From contig NZ_JAVHNP010000003.1 of assembly GCF_031769195.1 (NCBI RefSeq), positions 124,001-188,000 on the forward strand: a DNA stretch of 64,000 nt, given 5' to 3'. The first letter of the stretch is position 1, and each line of letters starts with the position of its first letter. Of the stretch, positions 43,729 through 52,987 are shown piece after piece. A model generated the notes under the pieces. That model was not told where the DNA came from. It searched no databases and saw nothing but the letters and a program-made list of their open reading frames with translations. The position numbers were made by a program, and so were the translations under genes. This DNA comes from Vreelandella sp031769195 (GTDB taxonomy: Bacteria; Pseudomonadota; Gammaproteobacteria; Pseudomonadales; Halomonadaceae).

Positions 43729-45803
43729 GTGAGCTGTCTGCACCGGTCACCGCGCTGAAGGGCGTGGGCGAGGCGTTGGCCATCAAGCTTGCTCGGCTGG
43801 GTGTGGAGCGCATCAGCGACCTGCTATTCCACCTCCCTTTGCGCTACCAGGACCGCACGCGGTTAACGCCCATTGGCCAATTGCGTGCAGGCCATGAAGC
43901 GGTGGTAGAGGGCGAGGTGACCGCCAGCGATATCGTCAAAGGACGGCGGCGCAGCCTGCTGATCCGCCTGCGCGATGGCAGCGGCATCTTAAGCCTGCGC
44001 TTTTTTCACTTCTCTCCCGCTCAACAGCAGCAGATGCGCCCCGGCGTCACCGTTCGGGCGTTTGGCGAAGCGCGAGCGGGCGCCACGGGGCTTGAGATTT
44101 ATCATCCCGAGTATCGGCTTAGCGGCGGCAGTGAGACGCCGGTAGAGGAGTACTACACGCCGATTTACCCGACTACCGAAGGGTTGCATCAGGCCCGCCT
44201 GCGGGCGCTCTCCCAGCAGGCGCTGCGACTGTTAGAGCAAGCGCCTGAAGCGCTGCCCGATGTGATTCCCGACGCCCTGCGACAGCGCTTTCAACTGCCG
44301 GGGCTGCATGCCAGTTTACAGCTACTGCACCAGCCGCCGCCGGACGTGGATTTAGAGCAGCTTTCCCATGGTCTTCACCCCGCCACCCGGCGGCTAGCTC
44401 TGGAAGAGCTGCTGGCCCATCAGCTTAGCCTGCGAGAAGTGCGCCTGCGTATTCAAGCTGACGGTGCACCAGAGCTGCCCTCCGGGCGCAGCCTGCAAAC
44501 GCGTTTTCTCGCCCAGTTGCCGTTTGCGCTTACCGGCGCCCAGCGCCGAGTGCTGGAAGAGATCGCCCTCGACCTGGCCCGCCCTGCACCCATGCTGCGC
44601 CTAGTGCAGGGGGATGTGGGCTCGGGTAAAACCGTGGTGGCTGCCATGGCCGCGCTCTCGGCGCTGGCGGGCAACTGCCAAGCGGCGATGATGGCACCCA
44701 CCGAAATCCTCGCCGAGCAGCACTACCGCGCTTTTAAAGCCTGGTTTGAACCCCTGGGCATTGAAGTGGCGTGGCTGGCGGGCAAGTTAAAAGGCAAAGC
44801 GCGGCTGGATGCCAAAGCGGCCATTGCCGATGGCCGGGCCCGCATGGTGGTGGGCACCCACGCGCTATTTCAAGGCGATGTGCACTTTCAGTGCCTGGGG
44901 CTGGCGATTATCGATGAGCAGCACCGTTTCGGCGTTCATCAGCGCCTGGCTCTGCGCGAAAAGGGCGAAGCGGGTGGCTTAACCCCCCACCAGCTGATTA
45001 TGACCGCCACGCCGATTCCTCGTACGCTGGCCATGAGCGCCTACGCCGATCTTGATGTTTCAGTGATTGATGAGTTGCCCCCAGGGCGCACGCCGGTGAA
45101 AACCGTGGTGGTCTCTGACGAGCGCCGCCCGGAAGTCGTCGAGCGAATTCGCAACGCCTGTAGCGATGGCCGCCAAGCCTACTGGGTCTGTACGCTGATC
45201 GAGGAGTCTGAGGTGTTGCAGTGCCAAGCCGCCGAGGTCACCCGCGATGAACTCACCCAAGCACTGCCTGAACTAGCGGTGGGCTTAATTCATGGCCGCA
45301 TGAAAGCGGCTGAGAAAGTGGCCGTCATGGACGCCTTTAAAACCGGCGAGTTAGACCTCTTGGTCGCCACCACGGTGATTGAGGTTGGCGTGGATGTACC
45401 GAATGCCAGCCTGATGATTATCGAAAACCCAGAGCGCCTGGGGCTTTCTCAGCTTCACCAGCTGCGCGGCCGGGTAGGGCGCGGCAGCACCGAAAGCTTC
45501 TGCGTACTGCTGTATCATCCGCCGCTTTCTAAAAGCTCCCGCGAGCGGCTCGGCGTGATGCGGGAAACCACCGATGGCTTCCGCATTGCTGAAAAAGATC
45601 TGGAAATTCGCGGCCCTGGCGAGGTGCTGGGCACCCGACAAACGGGCCTTGCCCATATGAAAATTGCCGACCTAGAACGCGATGCTGACCAGTTAGAGCG
45701 CGTCTCGGCCCTGGCCCAAGCGCTCCAGGGCAACGCCGAGGTCACGGCGGTGTTGGTGCGTCGTTGGCTAGGCGAAGCCGCTGGCCGCTACGGGCAGGTG
45801 TAG
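43725..45803 (+). CDS. recG: ATP-dependent DNA helicase RecG
   Basis: A 692-residue superfamily 2 helicase that remodels stalled forks and branch-migrates Holliday junctions. N-terminal wedge/OB domain (HLPLRYQDRTRLTPI), Walker A GDVGSGKTVVA, DExH-type box IIDEQHRFG, TATPIPRTLAM and LRGRVGRGSTESFCVLLY are all visible. Its ATG overlaps the oxyR stop, implying co-expression with the peroxide response. Confidence 0.96.
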   Translation: MSELSAPVTALKGVGEALAIKLARLGVERISDLLFHLPLRYQDRTRLTPIGQLRAGHEAVVEGEVTASDIVKGRRRSLLIRLRDGSGILSLRFFHFSPAQQQQMRPGVTVRAFGEARAGATGLEIYHPEYRLSGGSETPVEEYYTPIYPTTEGLHQARLRALSQQALRLLEQAPEALPDVIPDALRQRFQLPGLHASLQLLHQPPPDVDLEQLSHGLHPATRRLALEELLAHQLSLREVRLRIQADGAPELPSGRSLQTRFLAQLPFALTGAQRRVLEEIALDLARPAPMLRLVQGDVGSGKTVVAAMAALSALAGNCQAAMMAPTEILAEQHYRAFKAWFEPLGIEVAWLAGKLKGKARLDAKAAIADGRARMVVGTHALFQGDVHFQCLGLAIIDEQHRFGVHQRLALREKGEAGGLTPHQLIMTATPIPRTLAMSAYADLDVSVIDELPPGRTPVKTVVVSDERRPEVVERIRNACSDGRQAYWVCTLIEESEVLQCQAAEVTRDELTQALPELAVGLIHGRMKAAEKVAVMDAFKTGELDLLVATTVIEVGVDVPNASLMIIENPERLGLSQLHQLRGRVGRGSTESFCVLLYHPPLSKSSRERLGVMRETTDGFRIAEKDLEIRGPGEVLGTRQTGLAHMKIADLERDADQLERVSALAQALQGNAEVTAVLVRRWLGEAAGRYGQV

Positions 45804-45834
45804 CGGCCAGCCGGTGTGAAGTAACGCTGCGACG

Positions 45835-48042
45835 TTAAACGGCCGCATTGGGCGCGAGGGGTTTCTCTGCGCTAGGGCTCGTTAAACGCTGGGCGGCGTC
45901 GCTTAGCGGGCCTAGCTGCCCGGCAATCAAGCGCAGCTGGCTCTGAATGGGGCGGTAAAGCGTCACGGCTTTTTCATCCAGCGCGCTATGTTGCTCTTCT
46001 AACTGGCTCAGCAGTTCGTTGGCGGGGTCGAGGAGCGGTGCCACCGGCAGGCGTCGATCCAACTGTTCGGCCAACTGGTCTAACAGGGCACTAATACGCT
46101 TTGCCAGCGGCACCAGTGCGGCATCATCTTCATCCTCGGCCAGCCGATGGCGATGCGCCCCCAGGGCAGAAAGGTGGCTTAACAGCGTATTAGAGAGCAC
46201 CAAAAAGCGCAGGCCATTATCGGCATCCTGCTTACGATAGTGCCCCGGTTCGTGGAGCATATTGGTGAGCAGCGTCGAGAGCGCGGCATCCGCATTGTGG
46301 GCATTGCGTCGCGCTAAGCGGTAGGCCAAGTCGTCCTGCTTGCCCTCTTCGTACTGGTGAACAATCTCGTCCAAATAGCGGCGATGATTGGTCAGCACCT
46401 TGGCTGCCTCCCGGTACAAGCGGCGGCCCTGCCAATCCGGCAGAATAAAAAATACTGCCAGCCCCGCAATCAGCGAGCCAATCAAGGTATCAAATAGCCG
46501 GGGCCAAATCAGATCAAAGCCATCGCCGACTTGGTTAAAGCTGCACAGCACCAGCAGGGTGATGGAGGCAGTGGCAATCACATAATGTTTTTCCCGGTTG
46601 GCAAAAAACGACACGCCTGCCGCCACCGCAATCATGCTTTGCACAATGGCTTGGGGAAATAGGCTAATCGACACCCAGCCTGCGATCAGGCCAAGTACCG
46701 TGCCCAGAATCCGCTGGGAGAGAAAGCGCCGCGTGGTGGCAAAGTTAGGACGGCACACAAACAGCGTCGTGAGCAAAATCCAAAAGCCCTGCTGCGGGTC
46801 AAGCCACTGCAGTAGCCCATACCCCACCATCAGCGCAGTGGTTAAGCGGACCGCGTGCCGAAACGTAGGCGAGCCCAGGGTGATATTGAGCCGCACTCGC
46901 TTCCACGCCTCTAGCAGGCTCGAAGGCGAGCGGTCGTAAAGCGAGCTGTCGCGACGTTCGCTGCCGGTATCCGGGTTATGGGCGCTGGCAATTTGCGCTT
47001 CAAGCGTTGTCAGGTTGTCTGCCAAGGCGTTGAGTGGGCGCATAAGCGGCCGCCACTCGGGCTTGCCGCGCTCGCTTAGGTTATCAATTGAGGCGCGCAG
47101 GTCGGCCAGCGCCTGCTCGCTCTGCTCGTGGCTAAAAGGGCGGTTGAGCAGCAGTGACTTGGCCAACTGGCGGCAGGCGCGTCCCTGCTGATCGAGCAGG
47201 CGCTGGCAGCGAAACAGCACATCGTGGTGGAAAAAGGCATCGGTGAGGGCGCTGTAAGGGTAGTGGGTGGAGCTTGCCCGCTCGTGGATATCCTGAGCGA
47301 TAAAGTAAATTTGCAGATAGCGGTTGAGCTTGCGGCTGCCGCGCTGGCCTTCCAAGCGGCGAAAAATCATCTCTTTTGCCTGGTTCAGCGCATCCACCAC
47401 CTGGCCATTCTGCCGTGCCAGCGCCACGCGGCGGGCTTCCACATCTACGCCCCGCACCGGTTCGAACAGCGCCGATTTCAGTATCAAGAACTCGCCCAGG
47501 GCTTTATACACCCGTGCCATGCTCTGCTTGACCGGCTGGCGGGAGAATAGCGCACACCACACTACCGAAATCGCCCCGTACCAGGCGGCACCGGCCAACA
47601 GCAGCAGCTGGCGCGAGGCGACGTCTGCATCCACGCCGCCGTGCTGCTCAATATTGATCATCGAATAGATCGAAAGAATCAGCGTGCCGGAGGCAATCGT
47701 CGCGTAACGCTGGCCAATCGCCCCCAGCATAATCAGCGTAAACGTTGAGACCGCCAAGCCCACCGCAAACAGCCAAGGCCATGGAAACAGCCACTGCACC
47801 ACAAACGATGCCAAGGCAAAGCAGAGCAGCGTCACCGCGAGCGCCTGCAAACGCCCCTGCCAGCTATCGTCGGTCTCTGATAAGGCGCTGGCAATGATGC
47901 CCAGAAACAGCGGAATGACCAGCGCCACATCCCCCGCCAGCCCGCTAAACAGCAGCGCCCCGCTGAAGGCGATAAACACCCGCAGGCTGTAGGCGAACTT
48001 ATCCAGTGTCCAGAGGCGGCGTAGGGAAAGGGTGAAGGGCAT
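45835..48042 (-). CDS. yccS: YccS/FUSC-family inner-membrane protein
   Basis: A 735-residue protein of the YccS/YhfK group in the FUSC superfamily, related to aromatic acid efflux proteins. It has two blocks of hydrophobic helices (about 15-160 and 400-510) separated by a large soluble domain and followed by a soluble C-terminal part. The conserved WILLTTLFVCRPNFATTRRFLSQRILGTVLGLIAG stretch identifies the family. It is transcribed away from the neighbouring MFS gene and convergent with recG. The transported compound is not known. Confidence 0.85.
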   Translation of the reverse strand: MPFTLSLRRLWTLDKFAYSLRVFIAFSGALLFSGLAGDVALVIPLFLGIIASALSETDDSWQGRLQALAVTLLCFALASFVVQWLFPWPWLFAVGLAVSTFTLIMLGAIGQRYATIASGTLILSIYSMINIEQHGGVDADVASRQLLLLAGAAWYGAISVVWCALFSRQPVKQSMARVYKALGEFLILKSALFEPVRGVDVEARRVALARQNGQVVDALNQAKEMIFRRLEGQRGSRKLNRYLQIYFIAQDIHERASSTHYPYSALTDAFFHHDVLFRCQRLLDQQGRACRQLAKSLLLNRPFSHEQSEQALADLRASIDNLSERGKPEWRPLMRPLNALADNLTTLEAQIASAHNPDTGSERRDSSLYDRSPSSLLEAWKRVRLNITLGSPTFRHAVRLTTALMVGYGLLQWLDPQQGFWILLTTLFVCRPNFATTRRFLSQRILGTVLGLIAGWVSISLFPQAIVQSMIAVAAGVSFFANREKHYVIATASITLLVLCSFNQVGDGFDLIWPRLFDTLIGSLIAGLAVFFILPDWQGRRLYREAAKVLTNHRRYLDEIVHQYEEGKQDDLAYRLARRNAHNADAALSTLLTNMLHEPGHYRKQDADNGLRFLVLSNTLLSHLSALGAHRHRLAEDEDDAALVPLAKRISALLDQLAEQLDRRLPVAPLLDPANELLSQLEEQHSALDEKAVTLYRPIQSQLRLIAGQLGPLSDAAQRLTSPSAEKPLAPNAAV

Positions 48043-48202
48043 AGAGACTCTTATTAGGTTGCTGTTGTTAGACTTTAGTATAAATAGTGCGCCATCACGT
48101 GGCTATGGTTAAGCGCAAACGCTCATAAAAAGTCAATGTTGTATGATTTTTGTAAAAATCTGTTATAAGGAAAACTCTCCTTAACTCTCATAGGATAGCG
48201 CT

Positions 48203-49420
48203 ATGCGCCCACGCTCCGCCTCGCTTCGTTCAACCCGCACACTGTCGATGCTTAACTTCTCGTTGGCGGACGTGCGCGATGGGTTAGGCCCGTTTTTAGG
48301 TATCTATTTAGTGGGCTTAGGCTGGGCACCTGATGAAATTGGGTTCGTGATGACCGTTGCCGGATTCGCCAGCCTATTGGCCACCACACCCGCTGGGATG
48401 TTAGCAGACGCAACACGATTTAAACGTTTACTGGTAATTGTGTGCGCTTTGCTGGTGGCGGTCGTCAACCTAGTGCTGCTGCTGTGGCCGCAAACGTGGT
48501 TTATCGCTTTTTCACAAATTGCCACCGGGATTGCCGCAGCGGCCATTGGCCCTGCCATCCTCAGCCTGACGCTTGGCTTGGTGGGGCAGGCTGGGCTTGC
48601 TCACCAGTTGGGCCAAAACCAAGCCTATAACCACGCCGGTAACGCCACTGCTGCCGTACTGGCGGCACTGGCAGGCTACGTTTATGGGGTGGAGGCGGTG
48701 TTCTACCTGATGGCGTTGATGGCCATCGTGACGGTACTGCTCGTGTTGATGATTCGCCCTGAAGAAATTGACTATGACGAGGCCCGGGGCCTGGATAAAA
48801 CCAGTCATCAAAGTGAAAGCATCGTGAACGTATTTCGCCGCCACCCGATGCTGCTAGTGGTGGGCGCAACGCTGCTGCTGTTCCACTTGGGTAATGCCGC
48901 CATGCTTCCCCTGCTCGGCCAGCGTGTGGCCGCAAACGAGGTGATGAATCCGGCGGTATATACGGCCGGTACGGTGGTGATTGCCCAGATGACGATGATT
49001 CCGATGGCGCTATTAGCGGCTTGGTACTCCCACAAGAATGGTTACTGGCTGCTGTTTTTAATCGCTTTGGTGGTGTTGCCGATTCGCGGTGTGATCGCTG
49101 CTACTGTGCCGGGGCTGTGGACGGTAATCCCTGTCCAGATGCTGGATGGTATCGGGGCTGGCCTGCTTGGCGTTGCCACGCCGGGCATTGTGGCGCAGAT
49201 ACTGCGTGGTACCGGCCGGGTCAACATGGGGCTTGGGGCAGTGATGACGATTCAAGGCATAGGTGCTGCACTAAGCGCCAGCTACGCCGGCGTGGTGGCC
49301 AGTTGGTTGAGCTATGAAGCCGCTTTTTTAGCCTTAGCAGGTGTGGCCGCTCTTGCCGTGGTGGTGTGGTTGCTGCTGTTTGACCGCTCAGTGTCGTCGT
49401 CGGCGTTATCCACCCCATAA
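48203..49420 (+). CDS. MFS transporter
   Basis: A 405-residue major facilitator with 12 hydrophobic helices. N-terminal LADVRDGLGPFLGIYLVGLGWAPDEIGFVMT and motif-A-like TPAGMLADATRFKRLLV are visible, and GLVGQAGLAHQLGQNQAYNHAGNATAAVLA is typical of a poorly characterised MFS branch. The ATG follows the AT-rich 160-bp region divergent from the YccS gene. Substrate unknown. Confidence 0.85.
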   Translation: MRPRSASLRSTRTLSMLNFSLADVRDGLGPFLGIYLVGLGWAPDEIGFVMTVAGFASLLATTPAGMLADATRFKRLLVIVCALLVAVVNLVLLLWPQTWFIAFSQIATGIAAAAIGPAILSLTLGLVGQAGLAHQLGQNQAYNHAGNATAAVLAALAGYVYGVEAVFYLMALMAIVTVLLVLMIRPEEIDYDEARGLDKTSHQSESIVNVFRRHPMLLVVGATLLLFHLGNAAMLPLLGQRVAANEVMNPAVYTAGTVVIAQMTMIPMALLAAWYSHKNGYWLLFLIALVVLPIRGVIAATVPGLWTVIPVQMLDGIGAGLLGVATPGIVAQILRGTGRVNMGLGAVMTIQGIGAALSASYAGVVASWLSYEAAFLALAGVAALAVVVWLLLFDRSVSSSALSTP

Positions 49421-49511
49421 ACGTTCTAATAATTAGTACACCAATTCGCTATTATTGAAACAGTAACCTTTCGATACTCGGAGTGACTCTAAAAAAAATA
49501 GGATCACTCCC

Positions 49512-50330
49512 ATGGATCTAAAACTGCTGCTGGACTGGCGTCTTCATCTGCTGGTGATAATGACGTCACTGTTTTCTGAGTGGATAGGCATCGTTCGGAT
49601 TCCGCTTGGACCAGGCACATTACTGCTACTACCGCTCCTTTACGCCTTTATCATTGGCGTGCTCTTCAATCCCCATCTCTTTTCAGCAATGGGCAAGGTC
49701 ATTCCCAAGCCGGTGAGTAACGCGGCAGGCCCCATCATTCTGATTGCGATTTTGCCGTTTATCGCCAAGTTTGGTTCCACCATTGGGCCTGCGATTGAGC
49801 AAATTATCGCCGCTGGCCCTGCGCTGATTCTTCAAGAGCTGGGGAACCTTGGCACCATGCTGATTGCGTTACCTTTTGCGGTACTTGTGCTCAAAATGGG
49901 CAGGGAAGCAATTGGTGCGACGTATTCGATTGCCCGTGAACCTAACATTGCCATTATTTCAGACCGTTACGGGCTAAGAAGCCCTGAAGGCATCGGCATT
50001 ATGGGCGTGTACGTGGTGGGCACAATGTTCGGTACGCTCTACTTCGCCCTGATGGCGGGTTATATCGCCTCGCTGGATATTCTCGATATCCGCGCGCTGG
50101 CCATGGCCTGCGGTGTCGGCAGTGGCAGCATGGTAGCGGCATGTTCGGCAGCACTGGCAGAAGCGGTGCCTGCGGCCAAAGATGAGCTGCTTGCCTTCGC
50201 TGGCGCTAGCAATCTGCTCACCTATGCCACCGGGTTGTATGTATCGCTGTTTATTGCTCTACCTGTCACTGAGTGGATGTTTAAGCGCTTGAAAGGTATC
50301 CGTCAGGAGGTTCGCCATGAAAACTCATGA
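49512..50330 (+). CDS. DUF3100-family membrane protein
   Basis: A 272-residue protein with about eight hydrophobic helices that I recognise as DUF3100; the segment KMGREAIGATYSIAREPNIAIISDRYGLRSPEGIGIMGVY and MACGVGSGSMVAACSAALAEA are characteristic, and recall LysO/DUF340-type exporters. It overlaps the next gene, a small membrane protein, by 14 bp, and is followed by an M20 amidohydrolase. I infer that the two membrane proteins together form a carrier for the amidohydrolase substrate; direction and substrate are unknown. Confidence 0.75.
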   Translation: MDLKLLLDWRLHLLVIMTSLFSEWIGIVRIPLGPGTLLLLPLLYAFIIGVLFNPHLFSAMGKVIPKPVSNAAGPIILIAILPFIAKFGSTIGPAIEQIIAAGPALILQELGNLGTMLIALPFAVLVLKMGREAIGATYSIAREPNIAIISDRYGLRSPEGIGIMGVYVVGTMFGTLYFALMAGYIASLDILDIRALAMACGVGSGSMVAACSAALAEAVPAAKDELLAFAGASNLLTYATGLYVSLFIALPVTEWMFKRLKGIRQEVRHENS

Positions 50331-50811
50331 AAGCACCGTCGATCAGTTCGACGCTGAGGCATTGAAAGAGCTGCGCCCTGAACAGCAGCTAGGTAAAACA
50401 GCCCTGGTACTGGCGGCAGTGTGTGTGGCGGCGTGGTTTAGCAACATCGTGAATGGCGCGCCTTTGTTGGATGCACTGCCCGGCATGCTGATTCTGTATG
50501 TCATGGTCATTATTGGCTTAGTGATTGGGCGGTTATGCCCCTTTTACCTGCCCAGCGTGGCGTGGGTGTCGCTGATTAGCATCATCGCGACGCTGCCCGT
50601 CTTCCCGGGGAATGGCTGGATTATCGCGCAGTTGGCAGAGGTGAACTTCTTAGCGGTTGTCACGCCCGTACTGGCGTATGCCGGGTTAGCGCTAACCAAC
50701 CGTGAATTCTCGATGTTCAAGCAGACCGGCTGGAAGCTGGTCATTGTGGCCCTTCTCGTCTTCACCGGCACCTTTATCGGGTCTGCGGTGGTGGCTCACG
50801 TGATGCTTTAA
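50317..50811 (+). CDS. Small membrane protein paired with DUF3100
   Basis: A 164-residue protein with a charged N-terminus and four or five hydrophobic helices. It starts inside the last codons of the DUF3100 gene (14-bp overlap) with GGAGG about 8 bp upstream, and ends 10 bp before the amidohydrolase gene. I do not recognise a family. Its size and coupling suggest it is the partner subunit of a two-component membrane carrier. Confidence 0.65.
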   Translation: MKTHESTVDQFDAEALKELRPEQQLGKTALVLAAVCVAAWFSNIVNGAPLLDALPGMLILYVMVIIGLVIGRLCPFYLPSVAWVSLISIIATLPVFPGNGWIIAQLAEVNFLAVVTPVLAYAGLALTNREFSMFKQTGWKLVIVALLVFTGTFIGSAVVAHVML

Positions 50812-50821
50812 GGAATACAAC

Positions 50822-51979
50822 ATGGCGACGTCAATACCCTTGCCTGACAGTAAAGAACTCGCCGCGTGGCGACATGATTTCCACCAGCACCCGGAAACAG
50901 CGTTTGAGGAGCATCGCACTAGTGCGCGTATCGCCAAGCTGCTCGGTGAGTGGGGTTATGAAGTGACTACCGGGATAGCGGGAACAGGCGTGGTAGCCGC
51001 TTTAGACGGTCAACTGGGTAGCGGTAAAACCATCGGCCTGCGGGCCGATATCGACGCCCTGGATATTCGTGAGGAAACAGCGCTTGCCTATGCCTCACAA
51101 ACGCCCGGAAAGATGCACGCCTGTGGTCACGATGGCCATACCACCATGCTGCTCGGCGCGGCCTGGGCGCTAAAGCAGCAGCCGGAGTTCAAAGGCCGGG
51201 TGGTGTTTATCTTCCAACCCGCCGAAGAGAACGCAGGCGGTGGTCGGGTAATGGTGGAAGAGGGGCTATTCGAGCGCTTCCCGATGGATGCGGTGTACGG
51301 CTTGCACAACTGGCCTGGGCTGCCGGTGGGTGTTGCCGCAGTGCATGATACCGATGTCATGGCTGCGTTTGATATTTTCAGCCTGACGCTCACCGGTAAA
51401 GGCTGTCACGCTGCGATGCCGCACTTGGGCATTGATACGGTGCTGGCGAGCTGCCAGTTAATCAGCCAACTGCAAGGGTTGGTGAGCCGTGAAACGCCTC
51501 CGGATAAATCGGCGGTGCTGAGCTTTACCAGCATCAATGCGGGAGACACATTCAATGTGATACCCGAGCAGGTGGCGCTACGGGGCACACTACGCTGCTT
51601 TGATATGGCATTAAAAGAGCAGTTGGAAACGCGTTTTAAACAGGCGATTACCAGCTTAGCCGACTTCCATGGCTTAACCGTTGAGCTGGATTATCAGCGC
51701 TGCTACCCCGCCACGATTAATACGCCAGAGCATGCCCAGCACTGCGCGACGGTGCTAGAGGGCTTGCTAGGCCAAGGTAACGTGCTGCGTAACCCACCAC
51801 CCAGTATGGCTTCCGAAGATTTCTCGTTTTTGCTTGCCGAACGTCCCGGTGCTTACATCTGGATGGGCAACGGTGAGGACTCCGCGTCGCTTCATAATCC
51901 CCACTACGACTTTAACGATGCGCTATTGCCGCTAGGAACGCGTTACTGGGTAGAGCTGGTAAGAGCACTCTTAGTCTAA
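50822..51979 (+). CDS. M20-family amidohydrolase (hippurate hydrolase-like)
   Basis: A 385-residue metallo-amidohydrolase. The zinc-binding motifs RADIDALDIREETALAYASQTPGKMHACGHDGHTTMLLG, QPAEENAGGG and VYGLHNWPGLPVG match the hippurate/N-acyl-amino-acid amidohydrolase group, with the metal ligands MHACGHDGH, EE, and the late ASEDFSFLL. It should release amino acids from N-acyl or aromatic acyl conjugates. It follows the DUF3100 pair and is separated by 105 bp from the dehydrogenase gene. Confidence 0.88.
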   Translation: MATSIPLPDSKELAAWRHDFHQHPETAFEEHRTSARIAKLLGEWGYEVTTGIAGTGVVAALDGQLGSGKTIGLRADIDALDIREETALAYASQTPGKMHACGHDGHTTMLLGAAWALKQQPEFKGRVVFIFQPAEENAGGGRVMVEEGLFERFPMDAVYGLHNWPGLPVGVAAVHDTDVMAAFDIFSLTLTGKGCHAAMPHLGIDTVLASCQLISQLQGLVSRETPPDKSAVLSFTSINAGDTFNVIPEQVALRGTLRCFDMALKEQLETRFKQAITSLADFHGLTVELDYQRCYPATINTPEHAQHCATVLEGLLGQGNVLRNPPPSMASEDFSFLLAERPGAYIWMGNGEDSASLHNPHYDFNDALLPLGTRYWVELVRALLV

Positions 51980-52084
51980 TTAGCCATAACGATTTAACTC
52001 GCGTTATTCGCTCCCTTATGCCCATTGGGTAGGGGAGCGTCTATCCAGCACTCAGCGTTTTATGGCATTGAAAGGAGTTTTGTG

Positions 52085-52987
52085 ATGTCTCAAGCCTCAA
52101 GGTCTTTATCGATTACGGTGATTGGGTTGGGTCAGATGGGCGGCAATATGGCGCTCACTCTTAAAGCAGCAGGCTTTGTGGTTACCGGCACGGATGTTTT
52201 TGACGCTGCGCGTACTAAGCTCGCAGCGCTTGGCTTAAGCGTGGTTGCTCCTGATGCCCTACCTGCCAGTGATGTCTACCTTCTCTCGCTGCCGACCTCT
52301 GCCCATGTGCGTGAGGTGCTTGAAGCCTCCCCAGGTTTACTCGCGCTGGCGCCTAAGGGCAGTGTGATTGTCGATACCTCGACGAGCGATCCTGCCGTTA
52401 GTCGTGAATTAGCTGAAAAAGTGACCGCCGCAGGGCTTCACTGGTTGGATGCCCCGGTCAGCGGCGGCCCCAAAGGGGCGGCCAGCGGCAAGCTGGGTAT
52501 GCTGCTAGGCGGCGATGACACCACCATTGAGCGGGTCATGCCGATGCTGGAGGCGATGTCCGCCAAACGTACCCACGTCGGCGGCCCGGGCAGCGGCCAT
52601 GTGGTGAAACTCGCCAATAACTACCTCTGTGCGGCGCATCTGATCACCACCGCCGAGGCGGTTGCTATGGCCGCTAAAGCAGGCGTTGACCCTGCTGCCT
52701 GCCTAGCAGGTATCAACAGTGGCTCCGGGCGCAGCGCGATCAGTGAAGTGAATTTCCCCGAGTGGGTGTTGAGCGAGCGCTTCGACTCAGGCTTTACCAC
52801 GGGCTTGATGCGTAAGGATCTGCGCTTGGCGCGGGATGCTGCTGAGCAGTTGGGCATTCCCTTACCGCTGCTACAAGCCGTTGTGGATGCTTGGCACGCC
52901 AACCCCGAACAGCCCACCGATACTGATGATTTTAATCATATCACCATGCCCATTTTAGCCCGTGCCAGCCAAGCGGAGAGTCACTAA
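52085..52987 (+). CDS. NAD(P)-dependent hydroxyacid dehydrogenase (HIBADH family)
   Basis: A 300-residue beta-hydroxyacid dehydrogenase of the 3-hydroxyisobutyrate/tartronate semialdehyde reductase family. Rossmann motif GLGQMGGNMA near the N-terminus, DAPVSGGPKGAASGKLG, and the catalytic lysine in HVVKLANNYLCAAH are present. ATG at 52085 follows AAGGAG 7 bp upstream. It shares its stop/start (TAATG) with the aldehyde dehydrogenase, so the two act on consecutive steps of a hydroxyacid-to-aldehyde route. Confidence 0.87.
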   Translation: MSQASRSLSITVIGLGQMGGNMALTLKAAGFVVTGTDVFDAARTKLAALGLSVVAPDALPASDVYLLSLPTSAHVREVLEASPGLLALAPKGSVIVDTSTSDPAVSRELAEKVTAAGLHWLDAPVSGGPKGAASGKLGMLLGGDDTTIERVMPMLEAMSAKRTHVGGPGSGHVVKLANNYLCAAHLITTAEAVAMAAKAGVDPAACLAGINSGSGRSAISEVNFPEWVLSERFDSGFTTGLMRKDLRLARDAAEQLGIPLPLLQAVVDAWHANPEQPTDTDDFNHITMPILARASQAESH

